Origin: Microbacteriaceae bacterium
Lineage (GTDB): Bacteria > Actinomycetota > Actinomycetes > Actinomycetales > Microbacteriaceae
Length of the DNA: 59,292 nucleotides
Direction: 5' to 3'
NCBI GenBank assembly: GCA_025464995.1
Contig: JAODMO010000014.1
Coordinates: 1-59,292, forward strand
Positions 24,543 through 32,912 of the stretch are shown here, in pieces (the stretch's first letter is position 1; each line of letters opens with the position of its first letter). The position numbers and the translations under genes are program-made. The notes under the pieces are model-generated. The model ran no database searches, had not been told where the DNA came from, and saw only the letters and a program-made list of their open reading frames with translations.

Positions 24543-25292
24543 CTACGCCGGGCCGTCGATCGACAGCGCCCGGTGCGCGGCGGCGCGGATCGCGACAGCG
24601 TAGAACTCCTCGCTCTCGTCACGCGCCGGAACGAGGGTGAGGCTCGCGTTGGGCAGCGCCTCGAGCCACATCTCCGCGACATCGACGGGATGCACGGGAT
24701 CCCGTGGCGCCGCGACGATCGAGACCGGTGCCGTGACGCGCTGCAGCTCCGCGGCCGACACGTACGCCGGATGGCGCGGGATCTCGATGAGGCGGATGGC
24801 GCGCTCCGCTGCATCCGCCTTCCGAAACTGCTCGATCGCCCCCTCCGCCCCCAGCGGTGAGGCCAGCAGCAGGTCGTGGTACCCCTCCGTCTCACGGAAG
24901 AGCTCTTCGCCGCGCTCGGCGCCGTAGGTCTGTAGAAGCTCCCCGATCACGGGGAAGACGGCGAGGTTCCCGGGCACCGACTCGTCGGTGAACGCCGGGC
25001 GGATGAACACGAGCTTCTCGACCTCGAGGTCGTCGCGCAGGGCGAGGCGCAAGCCGAGAGCGGCGCCCAGCGAGATGCCCATGACGATGAGCGGCTCGTC
25101 GGGCAGCCCCGCGGCGATCTCGTCGGCGAGGGCGTCGAGCGTGAAGTCGGCCGCTTCACCGATGAGCGTGGAGGTGCCGTGGGCGCGCACGTCGGGCGCG
25201 ACCACTGTCGCATCGTCGGGCAGCGCCGGCCCGAGGAGCGCGAGTGGCTGGCGGCGATCGCCGCCGAGTCCGTGCAGCAGGACGACGGCCAC
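24543..25292 (-). CDS. alpha/beta-hydrolase fold protein
   Basis: A 249-residue hydrolase. The oxyanion region is VVLLHGLGGD, the nucleophile elbow is VMGISLGAALGL (Ser), and the acid is probably Asp in APRDPVHPVDVA. The usual histidine near the C-terminus is not obvious: the expected place reads VPARDESEEFYAV, so activity is uncertain. GTG 25292 is chosen, 2 bp after the stop of the upstream nuclease gene, suggesting one transcript. The longer open frame to 25505 overlaps that gene and is a shadow. Confidence 0.78.
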   Translation of the reverse strand: MAVVLLHGLGGDRRQPLALLGPALPDDATVVAPDVRAHGTSTLIGEAADFTLDALADEIAAGLPDEPLIVMGISLGAALGLRLALRDDLEVEKLVFIRPAFTDESVPGNLAVFPVIGELLQTYGAERGEELFRETEGYHDLLLASPLGAEGAIEQFRKADAAERAIRLIEIPRHPAYVSAAELQRVTAPVSIVAAPRDPVHPVDVAEMWLEALPNASLTLVPARDESEEFYAVAIRAAAHRALSIDGPA

Positions 25293-25294
25293 CG

Positions 25295-25978
25295 TCAGCC
25301 CCGCATCATGCCGAGCAGCTTGTTGGCGAGGCCGACGAGCACGTGGATCTCGTTGTCGTCGCGTTCGATCCAGCGGCAGGTCGGTTCGGCATGCATCGGC
25401 ACGAAGTCGAGGTGCTGCTCCCAGACGAGAAGCGTGCGCTCGGCGCCGAGCACGTACTGCTGCCACCACACCTGCCGGAGGTACGAGCGCGGCACGCTCT
25501 TCCACAGCGACGACGTGGTCTTGATCTCCGCGAGCACGACGGTGCCGTCGATCACCCCGACGCCGTCGGGCGTGGCGAGGTGCGAGCGCTCGCCGTGTGC
25601 GTGGAACAGGTGCCTGCTGGGGTCGATGCCGTGGTTCGCGCGCACCCAGCGGGCGATCTCCGGTTCCCGTGAGTTGCCGTGGTCGGTGTAGGCGTTCCCG
25701 CCGAACGACGTGCCGTTGATCTTGTCGTAGGCCACGGCTGACAGCGACCGCTCGCTCGAGAGGCGGGCGACATCCGTTGCCGTCACTCCGCGGCTGCGGG
25801 CTCGCAACCAGGCGACGCGGTCGGTGGATGTCGCGAGCACGCGTGAGCGGTGATCAGGGGTGGGCTCGGCTCGCTCGGGCTCATCCCAGAGGGAGAGCAT
25901 CGGCTGCACGAACGTCACCCCACCATTGTGCCCTGCACCACCGCCATCGGGCGGCTCCGACGCTATCAGTCGACGCAT
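25295..25978 (-). CDS. YqaJ-type viral recombinase/exonuclease domain protein
   Basis: A 227-residue protein whose core reads RARSRGVTATDVARL, GNAYTDHGNSREPEIARWV, DGVGVIDGTVVLAEIKTTSS and LRQVWWQQYVLGAER. This is the PD-(D/E)XK arrangement of lambda-exonuclease/YqaJ nucleases: acidic Glu in EPEI, Asp before the strand, then E-I-K and a helix with Q. Such enzymes resect DNA ends in phage recombination, but no single-strand annealing protein or prophage gene is nearby. ATG 25978 is chosen, with GGGAG 6 bp upstream. It is divergent from the response regulator, with only 23 bp between the two start codons. Confidence 0.78.
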   Translation of the reverse strand: MRRLIASEPPDGGGAGHNGGVTFVQPMLSLWDEPERAEPTPDHRSRVLATSTDRVAWLRARSRGVTATDVARLSSERSLSAVAYDKINGTSFGGNAYTDHGNSREPEIARWVRANHGIDPSRHLFHAHGERSHLATPDGVGVIDGTVVLAEIKTTSSLWKSVPRSYLRQVWWQQYVLGAERTLLVWEQHLDFVPMHAEPTCRWIERDDNEIHVLVGLANKLLGMMRG

Positions 25979-26001
25979 AGAAAACTCCCAATAATGGAAC
26001 C

Positions 26002-26763
26002 ATGAGCATCGACCAGCCGGTTTCCCGTCACACCGCGACTGCACACCCGCCGCGGCTCACCCGTCTCGACGGAAGGCCGATCCGTGTGGTGGTCGTCGAC
26101 GACGAGGACTCGCTCACCGACCTCCTGTCCATGGCGCTGCGGTACGAGGGCTGGGACGTGAGAATCGCGTCCAACGGTCGCACAGCGATCACCCTGGCGA
26201 GGGAGTTTCGCCCTGATGTGATCGTGCTCGACATCATGCTGCCCGACATCGACGGCCTGCAGGTGCTGACCCGTCTTCGCGCCGACGGGGTCAACACACC
26301 GATCCTCTTCCTCACGGCGAAGGACTCGCTCGACGACCGCATCGTCGGCCTCACCGTGGGCGGCGACGACTACGTCACCAAGCCGTTCAGCCTCGAGGAG
26401 TTGGTCGCCCGTCTGCGCGGCCTCATCCGTCGTTCGACCCTCGTGCTCAGCGAGGCGGATGACTCGTTCCTCGCCGTCGGCGACCTCACCCTCGACGAGG
26501 ACTCGTACGAGGTGCAGCGGGCAGGCACGGTGATCGAGCTCACGGCGACCGAATTCGAGCTGCTGCGATACCTGATGCGCAACCCGCGACGCGTGCTGAG
26601 CAAGACGCAGATACTCGACCGGGTCTGGAGCTACGACTTCGGCGGCAAGTCCAGCGTCGTCGAGCTCTACATCTCGTATCTCCGCAAGAAGATCGACTCC
26701 CTCGGCCAACCGATGATCCACACCGTGCGTGGCGTCGGCTACGTGTTGAAGCCGGCCAACTGA
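26002..26763 (+). CDS. OmpR/PhoB-family response regulator
   Basis: A 253-residue DNA-binding regulator. The receiver domain (residues about 26-145) has acidic DDED, the phospho-acceptor D77 in VIVLDIMLPD, a Thr/Ser switch in LFLTAKD and Lys in DYVTKPF. The C-terminal winged helix ends GQPMIHTVRGVGYVLKP. About 25 residues precede the receiver, which is longer than usual. The stop overlaps the kinase ATG by one base (TGATG), so the pair is a genuine two-component system. The signal and targets are unknown. Confidence 0.9.
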   Translation: MSIDQPVSRHTATAHPPRLTRLDGRPIRVVVVDDEDSLTDLLSMALRYEGWDVRIASNGRTAITLAREFRPDVIVLDIMLPDIDGLQVLTRLRADGVNTPILFLTAKDSLDDRIVGLTVGGDDYVTKPFSLEELVARLRGLIRRSTLVLSEADDSFLAVGDLTLDEDSYEVQRAGTVIELTATEFELLRYLMRNPRRVLSKTQILDRVWSYDFGGKSSVVELYISYLRKKIDSLGQPMIHTVRGVGYVLKPAN

Positions 26764-28208
26764 TGGCACGCGCTCGGGCGCGCTGGACCCTGCGCCGTCG
26801 CCTCGTCGTGGGCATCGTCGCCCTGCTCGCGGCGGTGAGCGTCGTCGTCGGCGCCGTGAGCGTGCTGACCCTCAACGACACTCTCGTGAGCAAGCTCGAC
26901 GACCAGGTGGTCTCGGCGAGCGGCCGCTTCCAGAACACCGCCGATGGGCCGGGCGGGGGCGGTCGCCCGGGCGCGGGTGAGGCGGCGCCGCTGGCGGGCC
27001 TGCCGCCGGGCACGGTCGCCGGCTACAGCAGCGGCGACGATGTGGTCGCCGTCGTTCTCGGCGAGCAGCTGCAGGCGACGGCGCTGACCGCCGAGCAGAA
27101 CGCGGCTCTCACACGACTGGCCGCGTCGAGCGAGCCGACAACGATCGATCTCGGCGGCGATCTCGGCGAGTACCGCTTCGTGCTGACCGATGTCGAGTCG
27201 GGCCCCTCCGTTCTGATCGGGATGTCGCTCGCCGAGGTCCACTCGACCGTCAACCAGCTGCTCACGGTGGTCGTGCTCGTGACGCTCGCCGGACTCGCGG
27301 CCGCGTTCGCCGTCGGCACGGCGATCGTCCGCGTCGCCCTGCGCCCGCTCGAACGCGTGGTGGCGACCGCCTCGCACGTCTCCGAGCTTCCGCTCGAGCG
27401 CGGCGAGGTCGCGCTCGCGGTGCGGGTTCCCGATGACGACGCCGACCCGCGCACCGAGGTGGGCCAGGTGGGGGCGGCCATCAACCGCATGCTCGGGCAC
27501 ATCGCCGCAGCTCTCACCGCGCGGGAGGCGAGCGAGAAGAAGGTGCGCACGTTCGTGGCCGACGCGAGCCACGAGCTGCGCACGCCCCTCGCCTCGATCC
27601 GCGGCTACGCCGAGCTCACCCGCCGCGGCGGACACGAGCTGCCGGACGACGTCGTGCACGCGCTCGGCCGCGTGGAGTCGGAGTCGATAAGGATGACGTC
27701 TCTCGTCGAAGACCTCCTGCTGCTCGCCAGGCTCGATGACGGCCGCAGCCTCGAGAGCCAGCCCGTCGACCTCGCGCGGCTGCTCACCGACGCGGTGAGC
27801 GACGCGCACGCGGCCGGGCCCGATCGCGAATGGGTGCTCGACCTTCCCGAGACGCCGGTCGTCGTCGACGGGGATGCCGCCCGGCTGCACCAGGTCGTGA
27901 CCAACCTGCTGGCCAACGCGCGGGTGCACACGCCCGCCGGAACGACGGTCGTCGCATCCGTCACGGCCGAAGGGGGCCGGGCGCTCGTGCGCGTCGCCGA
28001 CGACGGGCCGGGGATCGACGAGCGCGTGCTTCCCGCCGTCTTCGAGCGGTTCGCCCGCGGAGACGGGTCGCGCTCCCGCGTCGCGGGAGGCACCGGTCTC
28101 GGCCTCGCTATCGTCGCCGCGATCGTCGAGGCGCACGGCGGCGAGGTGTCGGTGGAGAGCGAACCGGGGACGACGGTCTTCGCCGTGGGTCTGCCGCTCG
28201 CCCCCTGA
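26763..28208 (+). CDS. membrane-bound sensor histidine kinase
   Basis: A 481-residue kinase, partner of the preceding regulator. Transmembrane segment 1 spans residues about 14-36. An extracytoplasmic domain of about 120 residues with a Gly/Pro-rich stretch (GPGGGGRPGAGEAAP) follows, then segment 2 at about 165-188 and a HAMP region. The phospho-His is H270 in VADASHELRTPLAS. The ATPase N box is VVTNLLANARVHTP, G1 is VADDGPGID and G2 is GGTGLGLAIV. All catalytic motifs are intact. The sensor domain shows no recognisable ligand fold. Confidence 0.92.
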   Translation: MARARARWTLRRRLVVGIVALLAAVSVVVGAVSVLTLNDTLVSKLDDQVVSASGRFQNTADGPGGGGRPGAGEAAPLAGLPPGTVAGYSSGDDVVAVVLGEQLQATALTAEQNAALTRLAASSEPTTIDLGGDLGEYRFVLTDVESGPSVLIGMSLAEVHSTVNQLLTVVVLVTLAGLAAAFAVGTAIVRVALRPLERVVATASHVSELPLERGEVALAVRVPDDDADPRTEVGQVGAAINRMLGHIAAALTAREASEKKVRTFVADASHELRTPLASIRGYAELTRRGGHELPDDVVHALGRVESESIRMTSLVEDLLLLARLDDGRSLESQPVDLARLLTDAVSDAHAAGPDREWVLDLPETPVVVDGDAARLHQVVTNLLANARVHTPAGTTVVASVTAEGGRALVRVADDGPGIDERVLPAVFERFARGDGSRSRVAGGTGLGLAIVAAIVEAHGGEVSVESEPGTTVFAVGLPLAP

Positions 28209-28223
28209 TGCAAGACTGGGCTC

Positions 28224-29063
28224 ATGCGCATTCTCGTCACAGGTGGTTCAGGAAAGCTCGGATCAGCGGTCGTCGCGGGGCTCCTGGATGCGGGGCACGC
28301 GGTCGTCAACGTCGATGCCGTCGGTCAACGGGGTGACGCGTTCAGTCGCGTCGACCTCGCCGACTACGGGCAGACGATCGACGCGGTGTTCGGCATCGAC
28401 TCGCGTCACGATGGCGTCGACGCCATCGTTCACCTCGCCGCCATCCCCGCCGGCGGACTGCACGCCGACTCCGCGACGTTCCACAACAACATCGCCGTCA
28501 CCTTCAACGTCTTCCAGGCAGCGCGCCGCGCCGGCGTCAAGCGCATCGTGTACGCGTCGAGCGAGACGCTGCTCGGCATCCCCTTCGAGATCGACCCGCC
28601 CTACCTGCCGATCGACGAGGAGTACCCCTCGCGCCCCGAGTCGATGTACGCCGTCGTCAAGCACCTCGAGGAGGAATTGGCGCAGAAGCTCGTGCGCTGG
28701 GATCCCGAGCTGTCGATCACGGCGCTGCGCTTCTCCAACGTCATGGACGAGGAGGACTACGCCGCGTTCGAGGGCTTTCAGGATGACGCGGCACTGCGCC
28801 GCTGGAACGCCTACGGCTACATCGACTCACGCGACGGTGCGCAGGCCGTGCTGCGTGCACTCGAGTTGTCGGCGCCGGGGTTCGACCGCTTCATCATCGC
28901 GGCGGCCGACACGGTCATGCGCACGCCGAGCGCCGAGCTCGCGGCGTCCGCGTTTGCCGGGGTCGAGGTGACGCGCGCACTGTCGGGCAACGAGTCGCTG
29001 CTCTCGATCGAGAAGGCGAAGCGCGTGCTCGGCTATGCGCCGAGGCACAGCTGGCAGCACTGA
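28224..29063 (+). CDS. NAD(P)-dependent epimerase/dehydratase family protein
   Basis: A 279-residue extended short-chain dehydrogenase. The nucleotide-binding motif is LVTGGSGKLGSAV. The strand-4 motif is VHLAAIPAGG, the catalytic Ser is in IVYASSETLLG, and Y-x3-K is YAVVKHLEE. The substrate is unknown; this subgroup includes sugar-nucleotide and uronate dehydrogenases. The ATG is 15 bp after the kinase stop; AAGACT ends 6 bp upstream and could drive a leaderless message. Following sequence begins the L10 leader. Confidence 0.85.
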   Translation: MRILVTGGSGKLGSAVVAGLLDAGHAVVNVDAVGQRGDAFSRVDLADYGQTIDAVFGIDSRHDGVDAIVHLAAIPAGGLHADSATFHNNIAVTFNVFQAARRAGVKRIVYASSETLLGIPFEIDPPYLPIDEEYPSRPESMYAVVKHLEEELAQKLVRWDPELSITALRFSNVMDEEDYAAFEGFQDDAALRRWNAYGYIDSRDGAQAVLRALELSAPGFDRFIIAAADTVMRTPSAELAASAFAGVEVTRALSGNESLLSIEKAKRVLGYAPRHSWQH

Positions 29064-29089
29064 TCCACCAGCCCTCGCGGCTGTGCTAG

Positions 29090-29228
29090 TCTGTACGAAG
29101 CCAAAGACCGCAGGTTGCCTCGTGTCCTCACGGATGTGATGCAGTAAATCCAGCGCAGGTGTTCGAAGTTTTTCCCGAGAGGGATTCCCAAGCTCCGCGC
29201 AACTGCGTGGGGCTTCTTGTTTTTAACG
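29090..29228 (+). ncRNA. ribosomal protein L10 leader
   Basis: The untranslated region before rplJ contains the conserved AAAGACCGCAGGTTGCC block followed by paired segments, the usual L10-(L12)4 binding leader found ahead of rplJ-rplL. It ends with AAGCTCCGCGCAACTGCGTGG and GGCTT, forming an attenuator-like hairpin before a T-rich tract (TTCTTGTTTTT, to 29225). L10 binding would repress rplJ-rplL. Confidence 0.82.
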
Positions 29229-29280
29229 CACAAGTTTCTGCGCTCCTCAGGCTAATGACAATCACCAATTAAGGAGAGCC

Positions 29281-29796
29281 ATGGCGAACAAGGAAGCATC
29301 GGTCGCCGAGCTTACGGACAAGTTCCGTAACTCGAACGCCGTTCTGCTGACCGAGTACCGCGGTCTCACTGTTGCCCAGCTGAAGACGCTGCGCAAATCA
29401 CTCAGTGCAGACGCAACGTACGCCGTGGTGAAGAACACGCTGACCAAGATCTCGGCCAACGCGGCAGGTATCACTTCGTTTGACGACGAACTGACCGGCC
29501 CGTCCGCGATCGCTTTTGTACACGGAGACACCGTCGCCGTTGCAAAGACCCTGCGTGACTTCGCCAAGGCAAACCCGCTGCTCGTCGTCAAGAGCGGTTA
29601 CCTCGACGGTAACCCGCTCACGGCAGAAGACGTAGCGAAGCTCGCCGACCTCGATTCCCGTGAAGTGCTGCTTGCCAAGATGGCCGGCGCAATCAAGGCT
29701 TCGCTGTTCGGTGCGGCATATCTCTTCAACGCTCCGCTCTCGAAGGCCGTTCGCACGGTCGAGGCGCTGCGTGAGAAGCAGGAGTCCGCGAACTAG
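29281..29796 (+). CDS. rplJ: 50S ribosomal protein L10
   Basis: A 171-residue stalk base protein. NSNAVLLTEYRGLTVAQLKT, LRKSLSADATYAVVKNTL and SGYLDGNPLTAEDVAKLA are typical. The C-terminal helix (SKAVRTVEALREKQ) binds L7/L12 dimers. The start has AAGGAG 6 bp upstream. It follows its leader RNA and precedes rplL by 52 bp. Confidence 0.97.
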   Translation: MANKEASVAELTDKFRNSNAVLLTEYRGLTVAQLKTLRKSLSADATYAVVKNTLTKISANAAGITSFDDELTGPSAIAFVHGDTVAVAKTLRDFAKANPLLVVKSGYLDGNPLTAEDVAKLADLDSREVLLAKMAGAIKASLFGAAYLFNAPLSKAVRTVEALREKQESAN

Positions 29797-29848
29797 GCCC
29801 AGCCTGACCCGCGGTTTTGAGAACTAAGAAACACACAAGGAGAAAATC

Positions 29849-30229
29849 ATGGCAAAGCTGTCAAGCGAAGAGCTCATCGAAGCCTTCAAGGAACTGACGC
29901 TCATTGAGCTCAGCGAGTTCGTCAAGAAGTTCGAAGAGGTCTTCGAGGTCACCGCCGCCGCTCCCGTCGCAGTTGCTGCTGCCGGTGCTGCTGCGCCCGT
30001 CGAAGAGGTCGAGGAGAAGGATTCCTTCGACGTCATCCTCGAGGCCGCCGGCGAGAAGAAGATCCAGGTCATCAAGGAGGTCCGCGCGCTCACGAGCCTC
30101 GGCCTCGGCGAGGCCAAGGCCGTCGTTGATGGCGCCCCGGGCCCCGTGCTCGAGGGTGTCAACAAGGAGACCGCCGAGAAGGCGAAGGCTCAGCTCGAAG
30201 AGGCTGGCGCCACCGTCACGCTCAAGTAG
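29849..30229 (+). CDS. rplL: 50S ribosomal protein L7/L12
   Basis: A 126-residue acidic stalk protein. The N-terminal dimerisation helix ([20 protein letters not shown]) is joined by an Ala/Val-rich hinge ([15 protein letters not shown]) to the C-terminal factor-binding domain ([20 protein letters not shown], ending TVTLK). AAGGAG precedes the ATG. A strong terminator follows 22 bp after the stop. Confidence 0.97.
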   Translation: MAKLSSEELIEAFKELTLIELSEFVKKFEEVFEVTAAAPVAVAAAGAAAPVEEVEEKDSFDVILEAAGEKKIQVIKEVRALTSLGLGEAKAVVDGAPGPVLEGVNKETAEKAKAQLEEAGATVTLK

Positions 30230-30251
30230 TTCCGTCCCCACAAGGGGATTC

Positions 30252-30290
30252 ACGAGGGCACCGCTTCTTCCGAAGCGGTGCCCTCGTTCT
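30252..30290 (+). terminator. intrinsic terminator after rplL
   Basis: ACGAGGGCACCGCTTC pairs perfectly with GAAGCGGTGCCCTCGT around TTCC. Only TTCT follows, but the 16-bp perfect stem makes this a strong terminator. Confidence 0.9.
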
Positions 30291-30352
30291 GCGTGCGGAG
30301 ACGTGTGTGGTAGCGCTCCCACGGCGTAGATAACACCCGTGCACCGAAACAC

Positions 30353-30366
30353 CTCAAGCGCTTGCA
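30353..30366. promoter_or_regulatory. LacI-family operator upstream of the alpha-glucoside transporter operon
   Basis: The perfect palindrome CAAGCGCTTG (30355-30364) has the central CG of LacI/GalR-type operators. A related TAGCGCT half lies at 30311-30317. TAACAC at 30331-30336 could be a -10. No LacI gene is adjacent, so the regulator would act from elsewhere. Confidence 0.6.
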
Positions 30367-30509
30367 CTCGCCGTTCGAGTGCCATACGTTGAGTCCGGAA
30401 CCGTTTCCCGACATCACCCACGCACGGTCGCGGTTCCTGCACCTGCAATCCATGTCGTCCGATCTCGCGCGTGAAGCGCGGAACGGGCTCATCTCAATGA
30501 GGAGGAAAT

Positions 30510-31835
30510 ATGAGTTCCGCTTTCCAGCGCCGTCTACTCATGCCGATCGCCGCAGCAGGCGTCATCGGCCTCGCACTCGCCGGTTGTACCGGTGATGTGA
30601 CACAGTCGAAAGGCGACACCGATTGCTCCGACTACGAGAGCTACGGCACCTTCGACGGTGACGAGGTCACGATTTCCGGAACCATCGTCGAGGAAGAGGC
30701 CGACCGCCTCATCGCGTCGTGGGCCGACTTCGCCACCTGTACCGACATCAAGGTCGACTACCAGGGCAGCCGTGACTTCGAGGGCAACATCGCCCAGCTC
30801 GCCGAGGGCGGAAACGCTCCCGACATCGGAATCGTGCCGCAGCCCGGACTCGTCGCGCTTCTCGCGGAGAACGGCTACCTCAAGCCGGCGCCCGCCGCAG
30901 TCGAGGCGAACGTCGACAAGTTCTGGTCGCCCGACTGGAAGGCGTACAGCACCCTCGACGGGGTGTTCTACGGCGCGCCGATGCTCGCCAGCGTCAAGGG
31001 CTACATCTGGTACTCGCCCGCCGAGTTCAAGGACAAGGGCTACGAGACCCCGAAGACGCTCGACGAGCTGATGAAGCTGACGCAGACTATCGCCGATGAG
31101 GGCGACCACCTGCCGTGGTGTGCCGGTCTCGAGTCCGGTGAGGCTACCGGCTGGCCGGGAACCGACTGGATCGAGGACTTCGTGCTCCGCCAGTCTGGCC
31201 CGGACGTCTACGACCAGTGGGTCAAGCACGAGATCCCGTTCAACGACCCCGCCATCGTGGCCGCGTTCGACGCAGCCGGCGATATTCTCAAGAACGCCGA
31301 GTACATCGACACCCAGTCGCTCATCTCGACCCCCTTCCAGGAGGGTGGACTCGGCATCCTCGACGGCACGTGCTCGCTGCACCACCAGGCATCCTTCTAC
31401 GAGGTCAACTGGGGTGAGGGCGTCGACGTGTCGCCCGACGGCGACGTCTACGCGTTCCTGATGCCGCCCGTCAAGGCCGACGACCCGCTCGCGGTCACCG
31501 GTGGTGGCGAGACGGTCGTCGCGTTCAAGGAGAGCGACGCCATCACGGCGGTGCTGACCCACATGTCGACCGACACGTTCGCCAACCTGCGCGTCGAGCA
31601 GGGCGGAACGGTCAGCGCGAACAACGGGGTGGACCCGTCGCTCGCGTCCAGCCCGCTGCTCAAGGACACCATCGAGATCCTCCAGGACCCCAATGCGACC
31701 TTCCGCTATGACGGCTCCGACCTCATGCCCGGCGCAGTCGGTTCCAACTCCTTCTGGAAGGGCATCGTCGGCTGGGTAAGCGGCGACTCGACGCAGCAGA
31801 CGGTCGACACCATCGAGAGCAGCTGGCCCAAGTAG
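30510..31835 (+). CDS. ABC transporter sugar-binding lipoprotein (alpha-glucoside type)
   Basis: A 441-residue solute-binding protein of the family-1 (CUT1) group. The signal peptide ends in the lipobox LALAGC, so Cys26 should be lipidated and the protein anchored outside the membrane. Features such as LAEGGNAPDIGIVPQPGL, GVFYGAPMLASVKGYIWYS and GLESGEATGWPGTDWIED resemble AglE-like alpha-glucoside binders. GAGGAGG is 5 bp before the ATG. It is first in a binding protein-permease-permease operon. A GC-rich hairpin after it may raise its level over the permeases. Confidence 0.88.
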   Translation: MSSAFQRRLLMPIAAAGVIGLALAGCTGDVTQSKGDTDCSDYESYGTFDGDEVTISGTIVEEEADRLIASWADFATCTDIKVDYQGSRDFEGNIAQLAEGGNAPDIGIVPQPGLVALLAENGYLKPAPAAVEANVDKFWSPDWKAYSTLDGVFYGAPMLASVKGYIWYSPAEFKDKGYETPKTLDELMKLTQTIADEGDHLPWCAGLESGEATGWPGTDWIEDFVLRQSGPDVYDQWVKHEIPFNDPAIVAAFDAAGDILKNAEYIDTQSLISTPFQEGGLGILDGTCSLHHQASFYEVNWGEGVDVSPDGDVYAFLMPPVKADDPLAVTGGGETVVAFKESDAITAVLTHMSTDTFANLRVEQGGTVSANNGVDPSLASSPLLKDTIEILQDPNATFRYDGSDLMPGAVGSNSFWKGIVGWVSGDSTQQTVDTIESSWPK

Positions 31836-31857
31836 TCAATCGCATCACGGATAGTGT

Positions 31858-31889
31858 GTGAGGCGGGGCCAGCAATGGCCTCGCCTCAC
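31858..31889 (+). promoter_or_regulatory. intercistronic hairpin between binding-protein and permease genes
   Basis: GTGAGGCGGGGCC pairs with GGCCTCGCCTCAC around AGCAAT, with one mismatch. No T-run follows. Hairpins here typically stabilise the upstream message so that the binding protein is made in excess. Confidence 0.7.
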
Positions 31890-31940
31890 CTCACTCCCGT
31901 AGTCAAGCCATTCACTGTCGAACGAAAGCTAGGGAAGTCC

Positions 31941-32912
31941 ATGACCACTGCGGATCTCATCGGTAAGGTGCTGCAGGTAGCCGGGGGGCTCGCCATCTTC
32001 GCGGCCGTCGTCGGCCTCATCCTGTTCGTCGTCGACAAGGCGCCGAAGCGCACGCGCGACTACCTCCAACTCGCGGCCTTCATCGGCCCGGCGGTGCTCC
32101 TGCTCGTCGGCGGTCTCATCTACCCGGCGATCCGCACGACGTCGCTCGCGTTCTTCAATCGCACCGGCGACCCTGTCGGCTTCGAGAACTTCATCTGGGC
32201 CTTCACGCAGCCCGACGCCATCCGCACACTCATCAACACGGTCATCTGGGTCGTCCTCGTGCCGCTCATCTCCACCGCCGTGGGACTCGCCTACGCGGTC
32301 TTCATCGACAAGTCGCGCGGTGAGAAGTTCTTCAAGGCCCTCGTGTTCATGCCGATGGCCATCTCCTTCGTCGGCGCCGGAATCATCTGGAAGTTCGTCT
32401 ACGACTACAAGTCGCAGGGGCGCGAGCAGATCGGACTCCTGAACGCCGTCGTTGTCGCCTTCGGCGGCGAGCCCGTCCAGTGGCTCCAAGACTCCCCGCT
32501 CAACACATTCCTGCTCATCGCCGTCATGGTGTGGATCCAGACCGGTTTCGCCATGGTCGTGCTCTCCGCGGCCATCAAGGGCGTACCGACCGAGCAGATC
32601 GAGGCCGCACAGCTCGACGGCACCAACGCCTGGCAGCGTTTCCTGAACGTCACGGTCCCCGGCATCCGCGGCTCGCTCGTCGTAGTCGTGACCACGATCT
32701 CCATCGCGACGCTCAAGGTGTTCGATATCGTGCGCACGATGACCGCCGGCAACTTCGACACGAGCGTCGTCGCCAACGAGATGTACACGCAGGCATTCCG
32801 GGCGAACGAGCCCGGTCGAGGAGCCGCCCTCGCCGTCATCCTGTTCATCCTCGTGCTCCCCATCGTCATCTACAACGTCCGCGTGCTCCGTAGCCAGAAG
32901 GAAATCCGATGA
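31941..32912 (+). CDS. ABC sugar transporter permease (MalF/AglF type)
   Basis: A 323-residue membrane protein with about seven spans. The EAA motif that contacts the ATPase is EQIEAAQLDGTNAWQRFLN. Other family marks are FIDKSRGEKFFKALVFMPMA and GRGAALAVILFILVLP. ATG 31941 is chosen, with AGGGAAG 4 bp upstream; the frame is open to 31854, but that part covers the intercistronic hairpin. It overlaps the next permease gene as ATGA. Substrate is probably an alpha-glucoside such as maltose or trehalose, judged from the binding protein. Confidence 0.88.
   Translation: MTTADLIGKVLQVAGGLAIFAAVVGLILFVVDKAPKRTRDYLQLAAFIGPAVLLLVGGLIYPAIRTTSLAFFNRTGDPVGFENFIWAFTQPDAIRTLINTVIWVVLVPLISTAVGLAYAVFIDKSRGEKFFKALVFMPMAISFVGAGIIWKFVYDYKSQGREQIGLLNAVVVAFGGEPVQWLQDSPLNTFLLIAVMVWIQTGFAMVVLSAAIKGVPTEQIEAAQLDGTNAWQRFLNVTVPGIRGSLVVVVTTISIATLKVFDIVRTMTAGNFDTSVVANEMYTQAFRANEPGRGAALAVILFILVLPIVIYNVRVLRSQKEIR

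Noticed and set aside
26739-28136. A 465-codon minus-strand open frame
   Set aside because: It lies entirely opposite the histidine kinase gene, whose motifs are all intact.
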